A DNA stretch of 64,000 nt from Nematocida homosporus (lineage: Eukaryota > Microsporidia): positions 95,536 through 159,535 of the forward strand of contig NW_026250684.1 in NCBI RefSeq assembly GCF_024244095.1. The letters run 5' to 3'. Below, in pieces: positions 28,771-37,827 of the stretch; the first letter of the stretch is position 1, and every line of letters begins with the position of its first letter. Both the position numbers and the translations under genes were made by a program. Under the pieces are notes generated by a model. That model was not told the origin of the DNA and ran no database searches. It was given only the letters and a program-made list of their open reading frames with translations.

Positions 28771-29538
28771 TTATACTGGCTGTAAAAGTCCACCCCCCCT
28801 TCTGTCTACCGCTTTGATGTTATAGTTCGCCCGAATCAGATCAAATAAGAGCTTCCAACTTTTGGGGTTGGGTGATAAGAAGATAAAAAACACAGTCTCA
28901 CGCGTCTTCATTTTGGCTGGAATGTCTTCTAGTAAGGGCAAAAAGATATGCAATGAAAGAGGCTTGTCGAGATTTGAGGCATAGTCGGCCCAGTCGATGG
29001 TAAGACTAGGAGCCTCTAGAATGCGTAGCAGCAACAACAGCAATTTGATTCTGGCGGATGTATAGTTCATAGATAGCCCTATAAGGTGTAGGGGCGTTGG
29101 GCTGGCAATCGCCTTCATAACCTGCAGGTCGTTGTACCATTGGTTGCAGTCTTCCTCGCTGCTGCACTTCAACAGTGAGATAGTTCTAAGAGCATTGCCG
29201 GGTATATAACATGGCGCCGTTGTGGGATCCAACTTAAGAATCCAGGACGATTGAGCGGCTGGATTGCTGCACTCTATCCAGGTGTGCTCATTGAGATTGT
29301 CTACCAGCAGCAGGTCCTTTAAGCGAGTAATTAGGCCGGAGTTGTCTGGAGCTAGAGCAGTAAAAGATACCTTTTTGTTCCCTTGCTTTTGGATTTTCAC
29401 TCTCTTTGCTCGATTGGTCTTGCTACAGCCCGGGGTTACACCTAAGTTCGTTCCCGACCTGCTCGCGCTAGCTCGGTTTGACCAGATAAGAGCACAGTAG
29501 CACCACGCCCATAAATGCTTTGAACCTAAGCCGTACAT
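28771..29538 (-). CDS. Unrecognised protein, possibly secreted, lineage-specific
   Basis: 255 residues from the ATG at 29538. The first 26 residues (WAWCYCALIW core) could serve as a weak signal. The rest alternates leucine-rich helices and short beta-like stretches (KLLLLLLRIL, LSLHIFLPLLED, ETVFFIFLSP). No family is recognised. Style and composition resemble the large protein at 30257 on the opposite strand, so the two may be related, or this may be a shortened relative; I could not align them with confidence. Repeat copy A lies between them. Confidence 0.45.
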   Translation of the reverse strand: MYGLGSKHLWAWCYCALIWSNRASASRSGTNLGVTPGCSKTNRAKRVKIQKQGNKKVSFTALAPDNSGLITRLKDLLLVDNLNEHTWIECSNPAAQSSWILKLDPTTAPCYIPGNALRTISLLKCSSEEDCNQWYNDLQVMKAIASPTPLHLIGLSMNYTSARIKLLLLLLRILEAPSLTIDWADYASNLDKPLSLHIFLPLLEDIPAKMKTRETVFFIFLSPNPKSWKLLFDLIRANYNIKAVDRRGGGLLQPV

Positions 29539-29723
29539 GCAAATTTGCTATCTCAAACTCGCATTAAATCACAGTAACACACTAGCTTTTTATCAATTTG
29601 TTCCAAAATAAGATTGTTGGATTAAAACGTAGTCATGGCATAGAAAATAAATGTGCTGTTCACATGCGTATCTAACGCCATTTGAGTTTTGCCTTTAAGC
29701 CCGCTTGTTCATAACAGACTGTA

Positions 29724-30021
29724 GTGCCCAATACGAAGTCCATCTTAACTAATGCATACTCTATTAAAGACATTCCTTGAGATAAGTGGCGTCTTTTATT
29801 GAGTAAATAAGAATGCGAGTGTGAGGATGACGTCATATCGATTTGTAGCGTAGATATGCAAAACTAAATTGGTTAAAGCATCCTGGTTATATTAAAGTTA
29901 CGTGTTAGTAGTAATATCAATTGATATCTATTGGTGAGTGGCTTACCATTAATCAGGTTGATCGTGTTGGTATTGTGTTGGTATTGCGTTAGTATTGGTA
30001 GTGGTCGTATGACAGCACTAC
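29724..30021 (+). repeat. Dispersed element, copy A
   Basis: One of four related non-coding copies (others at 45964, 54920 inverted, 60706). It begins GTGCCCA, then TACTCTATTAAAGACATT. An AAAGAC/GTCTTT inverted repeat surrounds CCTTGAGATAAGTGG, followed by AATAAG and TGACGTCA at 29828-29835. Further on are TTAAAGCATCC, the hairpin GGTGAG-TGG-CTTACC, the hairpin ATCA-GGT-TGAT and GTCGTATGAC. No reading frame is seen inside. A G/T-rich block is inserted near its 3' part. Confidence 0.7.
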
Positions 30022-30256
30022 ACAGCCCCTGGGCAGGTAGCAGAATAAGTCATACTCATAGTGCTCCAGCTAGCCAGTAAATCTGCTCGTGGCAGAAACT
30101 TAGCAACAGCCAACTCTCTAAATTCTAAATCTAAATAGAACTAGTTAATGACAGAAATGTAAGATTTGGTGCTGCTCAAAAATCAAAACGATCGACCAGC
30201 CTGGCAAAATGCGCATGTAATCTATAAGAATGCATTTTGTATTATCTACCTAGTTA

Positions 30257-33200
30257 ATGTATTTTAAACGATTGTGCTTATATATATCTTTGGGGCTTTG
30301 TGCCCTTGCCTTAACGGTTGTGGGGAGCAGTCTTGATAATAGTGATGGGACTCAAGAACAACTAGAATCCGCGAATATCATCCATGACTTTACCCTTACA
30401 TCCTGCCTATATAATGAGGTGTTAGGTTCGACCTTCCAACCGACTGCCCAAGAAATGGGGCAGAAGCTAACCCGAGCCATTCGTGTGCGTATCCATGGCG
30501 GCAACTACTTTGTATCATTTAATGCCGAATGCGAAAATGCCGATGCACCAGCCCAGTCCAGTGACCAACTCAGTCAAATCAACCAGCCAGTCAATCATAA
30601 GAGCTCTGCCTTGGCTCTGGAGATCTTTCGGCCGGAGTACTGGCAATGCTCCTATAATCTCCAGCGGCTACTGAAGATTACCAAAATCGAAGTCTGTATC
30701 CTAAGGATTCGGTCCCCACGTCTATCTGTTTACAACCTAGAAGTCTTCTGGGCGGCCATAAAGCATCTTTTGGTCTGTACAACTGCCTATGTCATCTGGG
30801 TCGATCCGCTTGTCCAACCGAAAGAGGTTGTGGGCCTAGAATTACTCGAACTATCTCCAGCACAACAACTGTGCCTGCGTCTGAAAGCGTGGATTAATAT
30901 ACATCTTACGGGGTGCTCTGACTTTCTGTACGACATTGTCCTAAGAATCAACGGATTCGTGCCTTTTCTAACGCTGTCACTGATTAAGCCAAAAATGAGC
31001 CAGATGATTGACATAGAGCAGCTAAATCTGTTTCATGGATATACCATAGAATTAGTGGGTTGGACCATTATCAATGGCCAAATACCCAGGCTATCACATA
31101 GACGTTACTGCCGCAAATTAACGCTAATCAATTGCAATTGGGAAAGCAGCCCGATCCGGCCACCAACTAGCCAATTCGAGCGCAGTATATTCCAGACTCT
31201 TATTAAGCACATTAACATAGATCTCGAAATAGATCTTGTGCCGCTAATCGCACTCTGTGCTCAATTGAGCGGGTCAACTCCCCAAATTTGCATTAATCAG
31301 TTGATTATATGGGGCGTGCCGTCCGAGCTTGACAAACTGCGTACCATGATTCCTCATGTTAAGACCATTATGACTCGATTGCTAGTTAATTCGCTTCAAC
31401 TTATTTGCGGCCCTGCTACAGCCCCAACCCAATCTCGACCAAGTCCCCAGATGTTTACGGATCCTTTGCCAGTCACTGAAGAAGATAATGTTGAGAAGCT
31501 AAAGCAGATTCTTCTAATACTACGCTTTATTATACCATTGGATATATATAATGTGAGCATGCGGACTAGGAACAACCGGCTTTGGGACCACGATAAGCTC
31601 TGGATAAGGCTACTCATTGGATCCGGATTGGTTTTCAATTCCATTATGTTTGCTAAGGACATAGACCTTATGTGGAGGAGAATAAGCAGCCCTTATGATT
31701 ATAATTGGGAGGTGCAAATTACGAGCTCAAGCGAGCTGCGCGCCCTAAAGACTCTTTTGTTAGATCTACATAACCTTCATGCAAGCCACGCGAACCCTTT
31801 GCCCTGCATTCGACATATCAATATTTTCCTATCTAATGTCTCTTGTTCCGAGGTTATAAATGGCTTACAGCCCCTTAGGTTGCTACACAATGCCATAGAC
31901 ATTGATATGCTCATGCTCAATAGAATTTCAGACAAAAACGTCGGGCCATCTCCAAGCACACTCGCCATAGATGTTCCTGTGCAACAGGTTAATTTCCTGG
32001 ATTGTTCATGTGCCGTAATTAACCAACTCTTTGACCACATCCGCTTGTTGCATACTTATTCCCGATTCAGCATTGGGTCGACTAACAAAGATTCCTCCTA
32101 TATGAACTTGGTGGAAAGGTATATAAACAAGTGGGCCGCATTTAGCACCAACTTGTTTCGCCCTGCCCGGCCGCCTCTTTGTCTACAATTCGCTGATTAT
32201 GTGCTACGAACTACTTATTTCCGCACACAACCATTCTGTCAACCCGATGACAACGCTCTTCCCATCTACCTGGCTGCTAACCAGCCCCTGCCGCTTGTTA
32301 TTCACTATTCCTTTGCGGATTTACGCCTGCTGCTCACCCAGCTGGAAACTCCCTGCTCTTCGCAAACCCCACAATATATATCACGACAAAACGATTATCG
32401 GCGGCTAACTAGCCTAATATTGATCAAGAAACTAACTATTCAGCTTCATCCAGCAGACTATCTCACCCTCGCTAAAGACGGTCCGCGCCCCAGCGGCCTA
32501 CACACAACCGCCCGGTTTGTTCAGAAACTGTCTGCCGTCAGGTGTTTGCTACTAGTCGATCCTACCAATGTTCGTCCTTATTCAGCCTTATCAACCGCAC
32601 AAGATTCCATTATTCCACCTGATCCAAAAGAGTGTTGCTCCGAGCCGGGAAATGTTGGCCGGATCTTAAAATGGGTCGACTATCGCATCTGCGTCTATGC
32701 CATATTTTCGCTTGAAATTAAAGTATCCGTACTACACCTTGACCCAGTAATAGCGCACCAACCTGAGCGCAGAAAATATAGAACTATAGTGGGGAGAAAT
32801 GATATCATCAAAGCCATTATGATTGCTTCTTATAACCCAAAATATATCTATACTGTTAATCCGCCCATTTCCTTCTACTTTGCCAATACTTCCATATGGG
32901 AAAATGATGACGTTGACCCAAATATAACAGTGGCTCCCCCGGCCTGTTTAACTCATCGCGAGATTTATTGGCACCCCGGATCTGATAACGTCCAGGTAAA
33001 TGCTACAGCCCAGGACGTATATAAAACAACAGCGACCCGGTTTGGCTCTGCCAGGTGTAATACTAATATATCCTTAGGCGCGCCGGAACAAGAATTAGAT
33101 TCATGTTGGCTGCTATTCAATGGATGCGTAGTTGTTTGTGGCCACTGCGCATCTCCCCCTTGTATCCCGAACTCCACCGCAGAAAGCACCGCCGAAAGCT

Positions 33201-33412
33201 CTCCTTCCGCGGTTGATAATTCGGACTTTTCACTTTCTAACGGGAATCTCTGCCCTGTCTTTATGGAACTCAACTCCTACCCCCTCATCTACGCCCTGGA
33301 AACCGTCCCCTTCACCAAACTAATCCTACAACTATACAGAAGTCTAACCCCAGTTGATCAACGAAGTATTCTACCACACTGCCACTCGATTCATCCCACT
33401 AACCCAACTTGA
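30257..33412 (+). CDS. Large secreted protein of unknown family
   Basis: 1051 residues. A clear signal peptide (residues about 1-24, LCLYISLGLCALALTVVG) is followed by a long leucine/isoleucine-rich ectodomain without internal transmembrane segments, which fits a degenerate repeat fold. Near the C terminus is a Cys-rich cluster, CWLLFNGCVVVCGHCASPPC, then a CP further on, which reads like a degenerate RING-like or disulfide module. No known family is recognised. Microsporidia carry large lineage-specific secreted gene families, and this fits that pattern by inference. The long upstream spacer contains repeat copy A. Confidence 0.7.
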   Translation: MYFKRLCLYISLGLCALALTVVGSSLDNSDGTQEQLESANIIHDFTLTSCLYNEVLGSTFQPTAQEMGQKLTRAIRVRIHGGNYFVSFNAECENADAPAQSSDQLSQINQPVNHKSSALALEIFRPEYWQCSYNLQRLLKITKIEVCILRIRSPRLSVYNLEVFWAAIKHLLVCTTAYVIWVDPLVQPKEVVGLELLELSPAQQLCLRLKAWINIHLTGCSDFLYDIVLRINGFVPFLTLSLIKPKMSQMIDIEQLNLFHGYTIELVGWTIINGQIPRLSHRRYCRKLTLINCNWESSPIRPPTSQFERSIFQTLIKHINIDLEIDLVPLIALCAQLSGSTPQICINQLIIWGVPSELDKLRTMIPHVKTIMTRLLVNSLQLICGPATAPTQSRPSPQMFTDPLPVTEEDNVEKLKQILLILRFIIPLDIYNVSMRTRNNRLWDHDKLWIRLLIGSGLVFNSIMFAKDIDLMWRRISSPYDYNWEVQITSSSELRALKTLLLDLHNLHASHANPLPCIRHINIFLSNVSCSEVINGLQPLRLLHNAIDIDMLMLNRISDKNVGPSPSTLAIDVPVQQVNFLDCSCAVINQLFDHIRLLHTYSRFSIGSTNKDSSYMNLVERYINKWAAFSTNLFRPARPPLCLQFADYVLRTTYFRTQPFCQPDDNALPIYLAANQPLPLVIHYSFADLRLLLTQLETPCSSQTPQYISRQNDYRRLTSLILIKKLTIQLHPADYLTLAKDGPRPSGLHTTARFVQKLSAVRCLLLVDPTNVRPYSALSTAQDSIIPPDPKECCSEPGNVGRILKWVDYRICVYAIFSLEIKVSVLHLDPVIAHQPERRKYRTIVGRNDIIKAIMIASYNPKYIYTVNPPISFYFANTSIWENDDVDPNITVAPPACLTHREIYWHPGSDNVQVNATAQDVYKTTATRFGSARCNTNISLGAPEQELDSCWLLFNGCVVVCGHCASPPCIPNSTAESTAESSPSAVDNSDFSLSNGNLCPVFMELNSYPLIYALETVPFTKLILQLYRSLTPVDQRSILPHCHSIHPTNPT

Positions 33413-33716
33413 TCGACTGACGTGAAATCAACTCAACCCATTCTCAGCAGATTATAACAATAAACCATCGGCCAAACAAACCACGTACAATACTAACCTT
33501 ATTGTTGTTCATCACTAGCACCAAACCGTCCAAGCACTCTTTTATATTCCTAAAAACCCAAATCAACTCCAACATAACTTCAATTCTGAACACTACTAGT
33601 CTTTATTTTGGTTTAGTTTAGCTATGGTCTCATGTAGTCCATTCAACACCAATGCCTATGCCAAGACCCCTCAACACACCCTAACACAACAGAACACACC
33701 CTAACACAACCTAATT
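33413..33716. other. Intergenic region, C/A-rich
   Basis: A convergent spacer of 304 bp. A short repeat ACACACCCTAACACAAC occurs twice at about 33670-33710, just before the PDH E1 alpha stop codon. No gene is seen. Confidence 0.55.
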
Positions 33717-34781
33717 CTAGACTAAGACATCTGTGCATAATTCGTGGTCTTTGCACCGCTCACTTCGTAGGGCAACCTCGCGAATTGATGCCATTTCGCG
33801 ATGGGCAGCTTCATTCATCTCCGCCAACAGCCGATCCTTCATCTCTTCCAAACAGGTGCCAGCAATCTCAATCGGATCTCTTGTCTTATGGTCCTCGACC
33901 TCTTCGTGCCGGCGATAACCAGTAAAAGCATCCGTCATTGAGTGTCCATTGTACCGATAAGTAGTATACTCCAGTAAAATCGGGCCATGGGCTAGCGCAT
34001 ACTCCCGAGCATACTTGAAAGCTCCAGCCACCTCCCGAATGTCAATCCCACTCGCCCGAATCCCCGGCATAAATGAGAACCGGTTGTAAAAGCTCGTGCT
34101 AGCACTAGCCCGGCAGACCGGAGTGCCCATTCCGTACTCATTGTTCTCACAAACAAACACCACCGGCAACTTCCACAGCGCCGCCATATTCATAGTTTCA
34201 TAAACCTGCCCCTGATTAGCTGCTCCATCACCAAAGCACACCACACTAACATGCTTGCATTCATTTATCTCCCATGCCTTCATCGTCCAGCTCCCAACCG
34301 GACATAAATCGTCTTTAGTCAAACATTCCGGCTTCCCTAGCAAACTCCGATACTTCTCAGCAAAAGCCAAGCCTGCCCCCAAAGGCACCTGAGCCCCCAC
34401 TATCCCATGCCCACCAAAGAACCGCTTCCCATACAAATGCATCGACCCTCCTTTCCCCCGTGCACATCCTTCTACACTTCCTAATTGTTCGCAGATAATC
34501 TCCTTTGGATCCATCCCCGCCACTAAAGCCAACCCATGGCAGCGATAGCTAGTAATCAGCTTATCCTCCGGATCTAAGTGCAAGGATATCCCCACCGGAA
34601 TAGCTTCCTGCCCAATTCCTAAGTGACAAAACCCTCGCACTTTCTTCTCTTTATACAGCTCCGCTAAGACAGTTTCCAAATGACGAATCCGAAACATTTC
34701 TAAGCATGCACTCTCCCCAACTGTTCTATCAAGAACGTACTCTTCCGGCCCTGTTTTTAATCCATGCAGATCATATCCCAT
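33717..34781 (-). CDS. PDA1: Pyruvate dehydrogenase E1 alpha subunit
   Basis: 354 residues. The thiamine diphosphate motif begins GDGAANQG (184-191) and ends with NN at 213-214. HLGIGQEAIPVG and GGSMHLY are typical of E1 alpha, as is the phosphorylation-loop region (NGHSMTDAF), where the first His of the usual YHGHS is Asn. An insertion of about 25-30 residues (147-176, KPECLTKDD onward) lies before the TPP motif. Family role: thiamine-dependent decarboxylation of pyruvate with E1 beta. No E1 beta, E2 or E3 gene is in this window. Some microsporidia keep E1 subunits without the rest of the complex; the electron acceptor is then unclear. Confidence 0.93.
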   Translation of the reverse strand: MGYDLHGLKTGPEEYVLDRTVGESACLEMFRIRHLETVLAELYKEKKVRGFCHLGIGQEAIPVGISLHLDPEDKLITSYRCHGLALVAGMDPKEIICEQLGSVEGCARGKGGSMHLYGKRFFGGHGIVGAQVPLGAGLAFAEKYRSLLGKPECLTKDDLCPVGSWTMKAWEINECKHVSVVCFGDGAANQGQVYETMNMAALWKLPVVFVCENNEYGMGTPVCRASASTSFYNRFSFMPGIRASGIDIREVAGAFKYAREYALAHGPILLEYTTYRYNGHSMTDAFTGYRRHEEVEDHKTRDPIEIAGTCLEEMKDRLLAEMNEAAHREMASIREVALRSERCKDHELCTDVLV

Positions 34782-34851
34782 ACAAACAAAAGCAATTAGA
34801 CCTTTATTTACCTATTTATCCAAAGCACTATCTCTTAGGACAGGAGACCCA

Positions 34852-35517
34852 CTACTTATAAGTCAAGGTCTGTGCTAAGAAAGAAAAGCCCCAACCAAAA
34901 GTCCGAGCTGTCATTGTGTCCCGCCAAGTTGGCAACCGAACACCTCCCTTCTGCTTGCCACGTTTCTCCTTCTGCTTTTCCTTCTTAGTCGCCCGATGAC
35001 TTCCAGACCTAGATGCGAAAGTATAAACGATATCCAGAATCAGCCAAACACCTAAACTTACTAGAGCAACCAAGAGAGCCGAAGGCATAAAGGAGAAAAG
35101 AGCAAGACTCTTCTCCTTTCTTCGCCTATACTGGAACATAAACTCAGGCGGAGCATCATTAAGCACCCAGTCATAAGCCTCCTTAAGCTCTGGATCCGTT
35201 AGAATTTGGTATCCCGTGGAAATCAAAGTCCGAGCTAAGTTATAGTTAATCTCCTTTCCTAACGGACTTCCTCCACTCTTCTTCTGCAAATAACACTCCT
35301 TAAGTAAAGCCGTTTGCCGCTTCCGTAAAGTGTCTTTAGATACTCCATTACCAACACCAAACAAGTTATAGATCATATGGTACTTACCAGTGCTCTGCAA
35401 CAGATCAATATATTCTGCTACCTTATCAATAGTTTTGTTATTTGGTACTGCTTGACCAAAACTCGCTAAACAACTCAAGATAACCACTAAACCACCTATC
35501 ATTTGGGTTATAAACAT
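34852..35517 (-). CDS. ER J-like membrane protein lacking HPD
   Basis: 221 residues. A signal peptide (1-23, ending FGQAVP) is followed by a J-domain-like segment (about 46-120): YNLFGVGNGVSKDTLRKRQ, LLKECYLQKK, NYNLARTLISTGYQILTDPELKEAYD. The last part strongly resembles helix III/IV of J domains (AY-x-IL-x-DP-x-x-x-x-YD). Where HPD should follow helix II there is no His-Pro-Asp. A transmembrane segment (about 145-168) and a lysine-rich tail follow. By analogy with ER J-like proteins it may partner with Sec63 or BiP, but the HPD loss argues against ATPase stimulation. It is head-to-head with RPB11. Confidence 0.65.
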   Translation of the reverse strand: MFITQMIGGLVVILSCLASFGQAVPNNKTIDKVAEYIDLLQSTGKYHMIYNLFGVGNGVSKDTLRKRQTALLKECYLQKKSGGSPLGKEINYNLARTLISTGYQILTDPELKEAYDWVLNDAPPEFMFQYRRRKEKSLALFSFMPSALLVALVSLGVWLILDIVYTFASRSGSHRATKKEKQKEKRGKQKGGVRLPTWRDTMTARTFGWGFSFLAQTLTYK

Positions 35518-35554
35518 AAAAAATTATCTACGCTCCCCTCTGCTTATATTCGCA
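35518..35554. promoter_or_regulatory. 37-bp bidirectional promoter gap (J-like / RPB11)
   Basis: 37 bp between divergent ATGs: an A/T-rich AAAAAATTATC end and a CTCCCCTC block. Function by position. Confidence 0.45.
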
Positions 35555-35866
35555 ATGACGTCATCATCAGCCAAAGTTCGTCTTATTGAAGACAAGATGA
35601 CAAACTCAATCGAACTACAAATAACGGATGAAGACCATACCTTAGGCAATGCACTGACTGCTGAATTACAAGCCATACCCGGGGTAGTCTTTGCTGCGTA
35701 CAAAATACCCCATCCACTTCAGAACATTCTTAAGCTCAAAGTTTCGCTGAGTGAAACAGCTGAAGACCGCCCATTAGAACTAGTTAAGCAAGCCCTAAGC
35801 AATCTAGTTGCCCAATGCGACTCCCTTGAGGCTTCTTTATCCCTTCACCAGCAAGCATGGAATTAG
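35555..35866 (+). CDS. RPB11: RNA polymerase II subunit RPB11
   Basis: 103 residues with the L-type alpha motif DHTLGNALTAEL and the family-typical AAYKIPHPLQN (compare GYKVPHPLE in Rpb11; AC19 differs here). RPB11 pairs with RPB3 to nucleate Pol II assembly. The initial methionine codon overlaps a TGACGTCA palindrome. The C-terminal helix (LVKQALSNLVAQCDSLEASL) completes the fold. Confidence 0.9.
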   Translation: MTSSSAKVRLIEDKMTNSIELQITDEDHTLGNALTAELQAIPGVVFAAYKIPHPLQNILKLKVSLSETAEDRPLELVKQALSNLVAQCDSLEASLSLHQQAWN

Positions 35867-35879
35867 GTAGAGTTAAGTT

Positions 35880-35955
35880 GGTGATGTAGTGTTTAGTATT
35901 GGTGATGTAGTGTTTAGTATTGGTGAGGCAATGTTTAGTATTGGTGATGTAATGG
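35880..35955 (+). repeat. 21-bp tandem repeat
   Basis: Three full and one partial copy of a unit beginning GGTGATGTAGTGTTTAGTAT at 35880, 35901, 35922 and 35943, directly after RPB11. Confidence 0.85.
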
Positions 35956-36438
35956 TGTTGGCGAGGTGGAATTGGTCAAGTTAAGATTAGATTAGATTTA
36001 ATTAAGTTGGAATAAAATTAAGACATACTTAGATTAGGTTAGATTAAGTTGAGTTCAGTTGGTTTGGTATTGAGTTAGTATTGGGTTGAGTTAATGTGTC
36101 ACTAGCACATATATAGAATATGACACTACGCAACTACTTTGCTTGCCAGTAAATACCAATCCAAATACCATGCTAACTCTTCCAAATACCAAAGACCAAC
36201 ACAACCTAACATAACTTAACCAAACCATATCACATCACACCTCTCCTAACATAACCATATCACACTCTAACCAAACCTCTCCCAACATAACATAACATAA
36301 CCAAACCACATCACACTCCAACCAAATCAAACCTCACTAAACCAAACCACATCAAACCAAATCACACCTCATCCAATCCAACACTCCAACCAAATCAAAC
36401 ACAACACAATGCAATACTAGATAGAATGTAGAGGTTAT
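35956..36438. other. Intergenic repeat with polarity switch
   Basis: Downstream of RPB11 the spacer is G/T-rich (GTTGAGTTCAGTTGG, GTATTGAGTTAGTATTGGG). From about 36140 it switches to C/A-rich (AACCAAACC, CATAACATAACATAACC) up to the eIF2 gamma stop. No gene is seen. Confidence 0.6.
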
Positions 36439-37803
36439 TTATTTTGAGTCTAGGACGGGAATGGCTCGGCCTTGGCGGATGTTGCCCGCACCAATAAGCC
36501 GCCAATGACCGCGCAGTTTGCGAGAGATACTAACACTAGCACCTACCTCAGCACAAATAGGGTTGGCCAGAATAAAGGAAATAGCTCCCTTCTCTTTAGC
36601 TATAGTCACTTGGGCCCGACTAGAGCAACTACCTACATTAACCAAGATTTGCTCTTTAACGGCCAAGGGCTTAGCCAATAAAGGTGATTCGGCCGTTAGT
36701 TTATCAAAAAACCGATAAGTAATAGTCATTTCCTTATAAACCTCCGGAAGAGTGCCCGGCCGACCTAAAACCTGGCCAACCAACTTATCACCCCGACAAA
36801 AGAAAGGATCTAATTCCGTACCAATCCCAACTAAACCCCCAGGCACAGCCACTTCCAACCGCGTACTCTCAGCAAACAAAGAAAGAACCTTAGTAGTCAC
36901 CGGACGACAGGAAAGTCGACCATCTACCTTCTCTAAAATCCCCGGTCTAATCTCCAGCAAATCTCCAGCCGCAATATACCCTTTGGTCAAACACCCACCA
37001 ATAACACCCCCTTGATAATTACTCGGCTTACAACCCGGCTTATTAATATCAAAAGATCTAATAACTTGCACAGTCGGCGGCGTAGTATAGTCCCGCACCG
37101 GCACCGGAATGTAATTGACAATAAAGTCTAAAATAGCATCTAAATTACAGCCAATTTGGGCCGAAGTCGGGATAATAGGCGAATTACGAGCCGAAGAGTC
37201 CCGAATGAACTCTTTAATCTGATCATGACTTTCTAAAGCTTGTTCTCTAGTCAACAAGTCTACTTTGTTCTGCAGAACAATAACCCGCTCTAATTCCACT
37301 ACATCAATTGCATTTAAGTGCTCAATAGTTTGGGGTTGCGGACAAGGTTCATTAGCAGCCACAATAAGAATAGCTGCATCCATAACTGCGGCACCAGTTA
37401 GCATAGTATCCATAAGCACTTCGTGACCCGGACAATCAACAAAAGAGACATGACGAGTCAAAGTAATAGTACCCGTACAGTTCTTAGTCCGACAAGTCTT
37501 AGGAGGCTTTTGGTTACTAGCCGTAGATAGATAACATTCCGGCCGTTGACACAATCCACCTAAACATTGATAAATTTTCGCATTGGCATATCCAAGCTTG
37601 ATTGTTATGTTTCGCTCCAATTCACTCTTAAATCGCACTGTTTTAACCCCACTAATAGCCCTTACTATAGTAGACTTCCCATGCGCCACATGACCAATCA
37701 TTCCGATGTTTATTGTTGCTTGGTTTTGCATGATTGCCGGGTTGAGTGACGAAAGTTCGATTCCTTTGATAGTAGTTAGTTGCGGTGCTGACGTTGTTTC
37801 CAT
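36439..37803 (-). CDS. GCD11: Translation initiation factor eIF2 gamma
   Basis: 454 residues, GTPase subunit of eIF2. The P loop GHVAHGKST is at 37-45, and the eIF2-gamma-specific zinc knuckle contains CLGGLCQRPEC and CRTKNC. G3 is DCPGHE and G4 is NKVD; domains II and III follow. It binds initiator Met-tRNA and GTP with the alpha subunit (3207 in this window) and beta. The start ATG is the first Met; a second in-frame Met at 25 (MQNQATINIG) is also close to the family core and could serve as an alternative start. Confidence 0.96.
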   Translation of the reverse strand: METTSAPQLTTIKGIELSSLNPAIMQNQATINIGMIGHVAHGKSTIVRAISGVKTVRFKSELERNITIKLGYANAKIYQCLGGLCQRPECYLSTASNQKPPKTCRTKNCTGTITLTRHVSFVDCPGHEVLMDTMLTGAAVMDAAILIVAANEPCPQPQTIEHLNAIDVVELERVIVLQNKVDLLTREQALESHDQIKEFIRDSSARNSPIIPTSAQIGCNLDAILDFIVNYIPVPVRDYTTPPTVQVIRSFDINKPGCKPSNYQGGVIGGCLTKGYIAAGDLLEIRPGILEKVDGRLSCRPVTTKVLSLFAESTRLEVAVPGGLVGIGTELDPFFCRGDKLVGQVLGRPGTLPEVYKEMTITYRFFDKLTAESPLLAKPLAVKEQILVNVGSCSSRAQVTIAKEKGAISFILANPICAEVGASVSISRKLRGHWRLIGAGNIRQGRAIPVLDSK

Positions 37804-37827
37804 CGAAAATATTAAAAAGTTAGTCTC

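Noticed and set aside
29828..29835. TGACGTCA as a CREB-type regulatory site by itself
   Set aside because: The 8-mer also occurs in coding sequence (for example at the RPB11 start and inside the AAA gene), so alone it is not evidence of regulation; only its place in the dispersed element is notable.
35867..36438. Telomeric repeat or telomere remnant in G/T-rich spacers
   Set aside because: Units are degenerate, vary in length and flip polarity; no regular telomeric period is seen and housekeeping genes lie on both sides.
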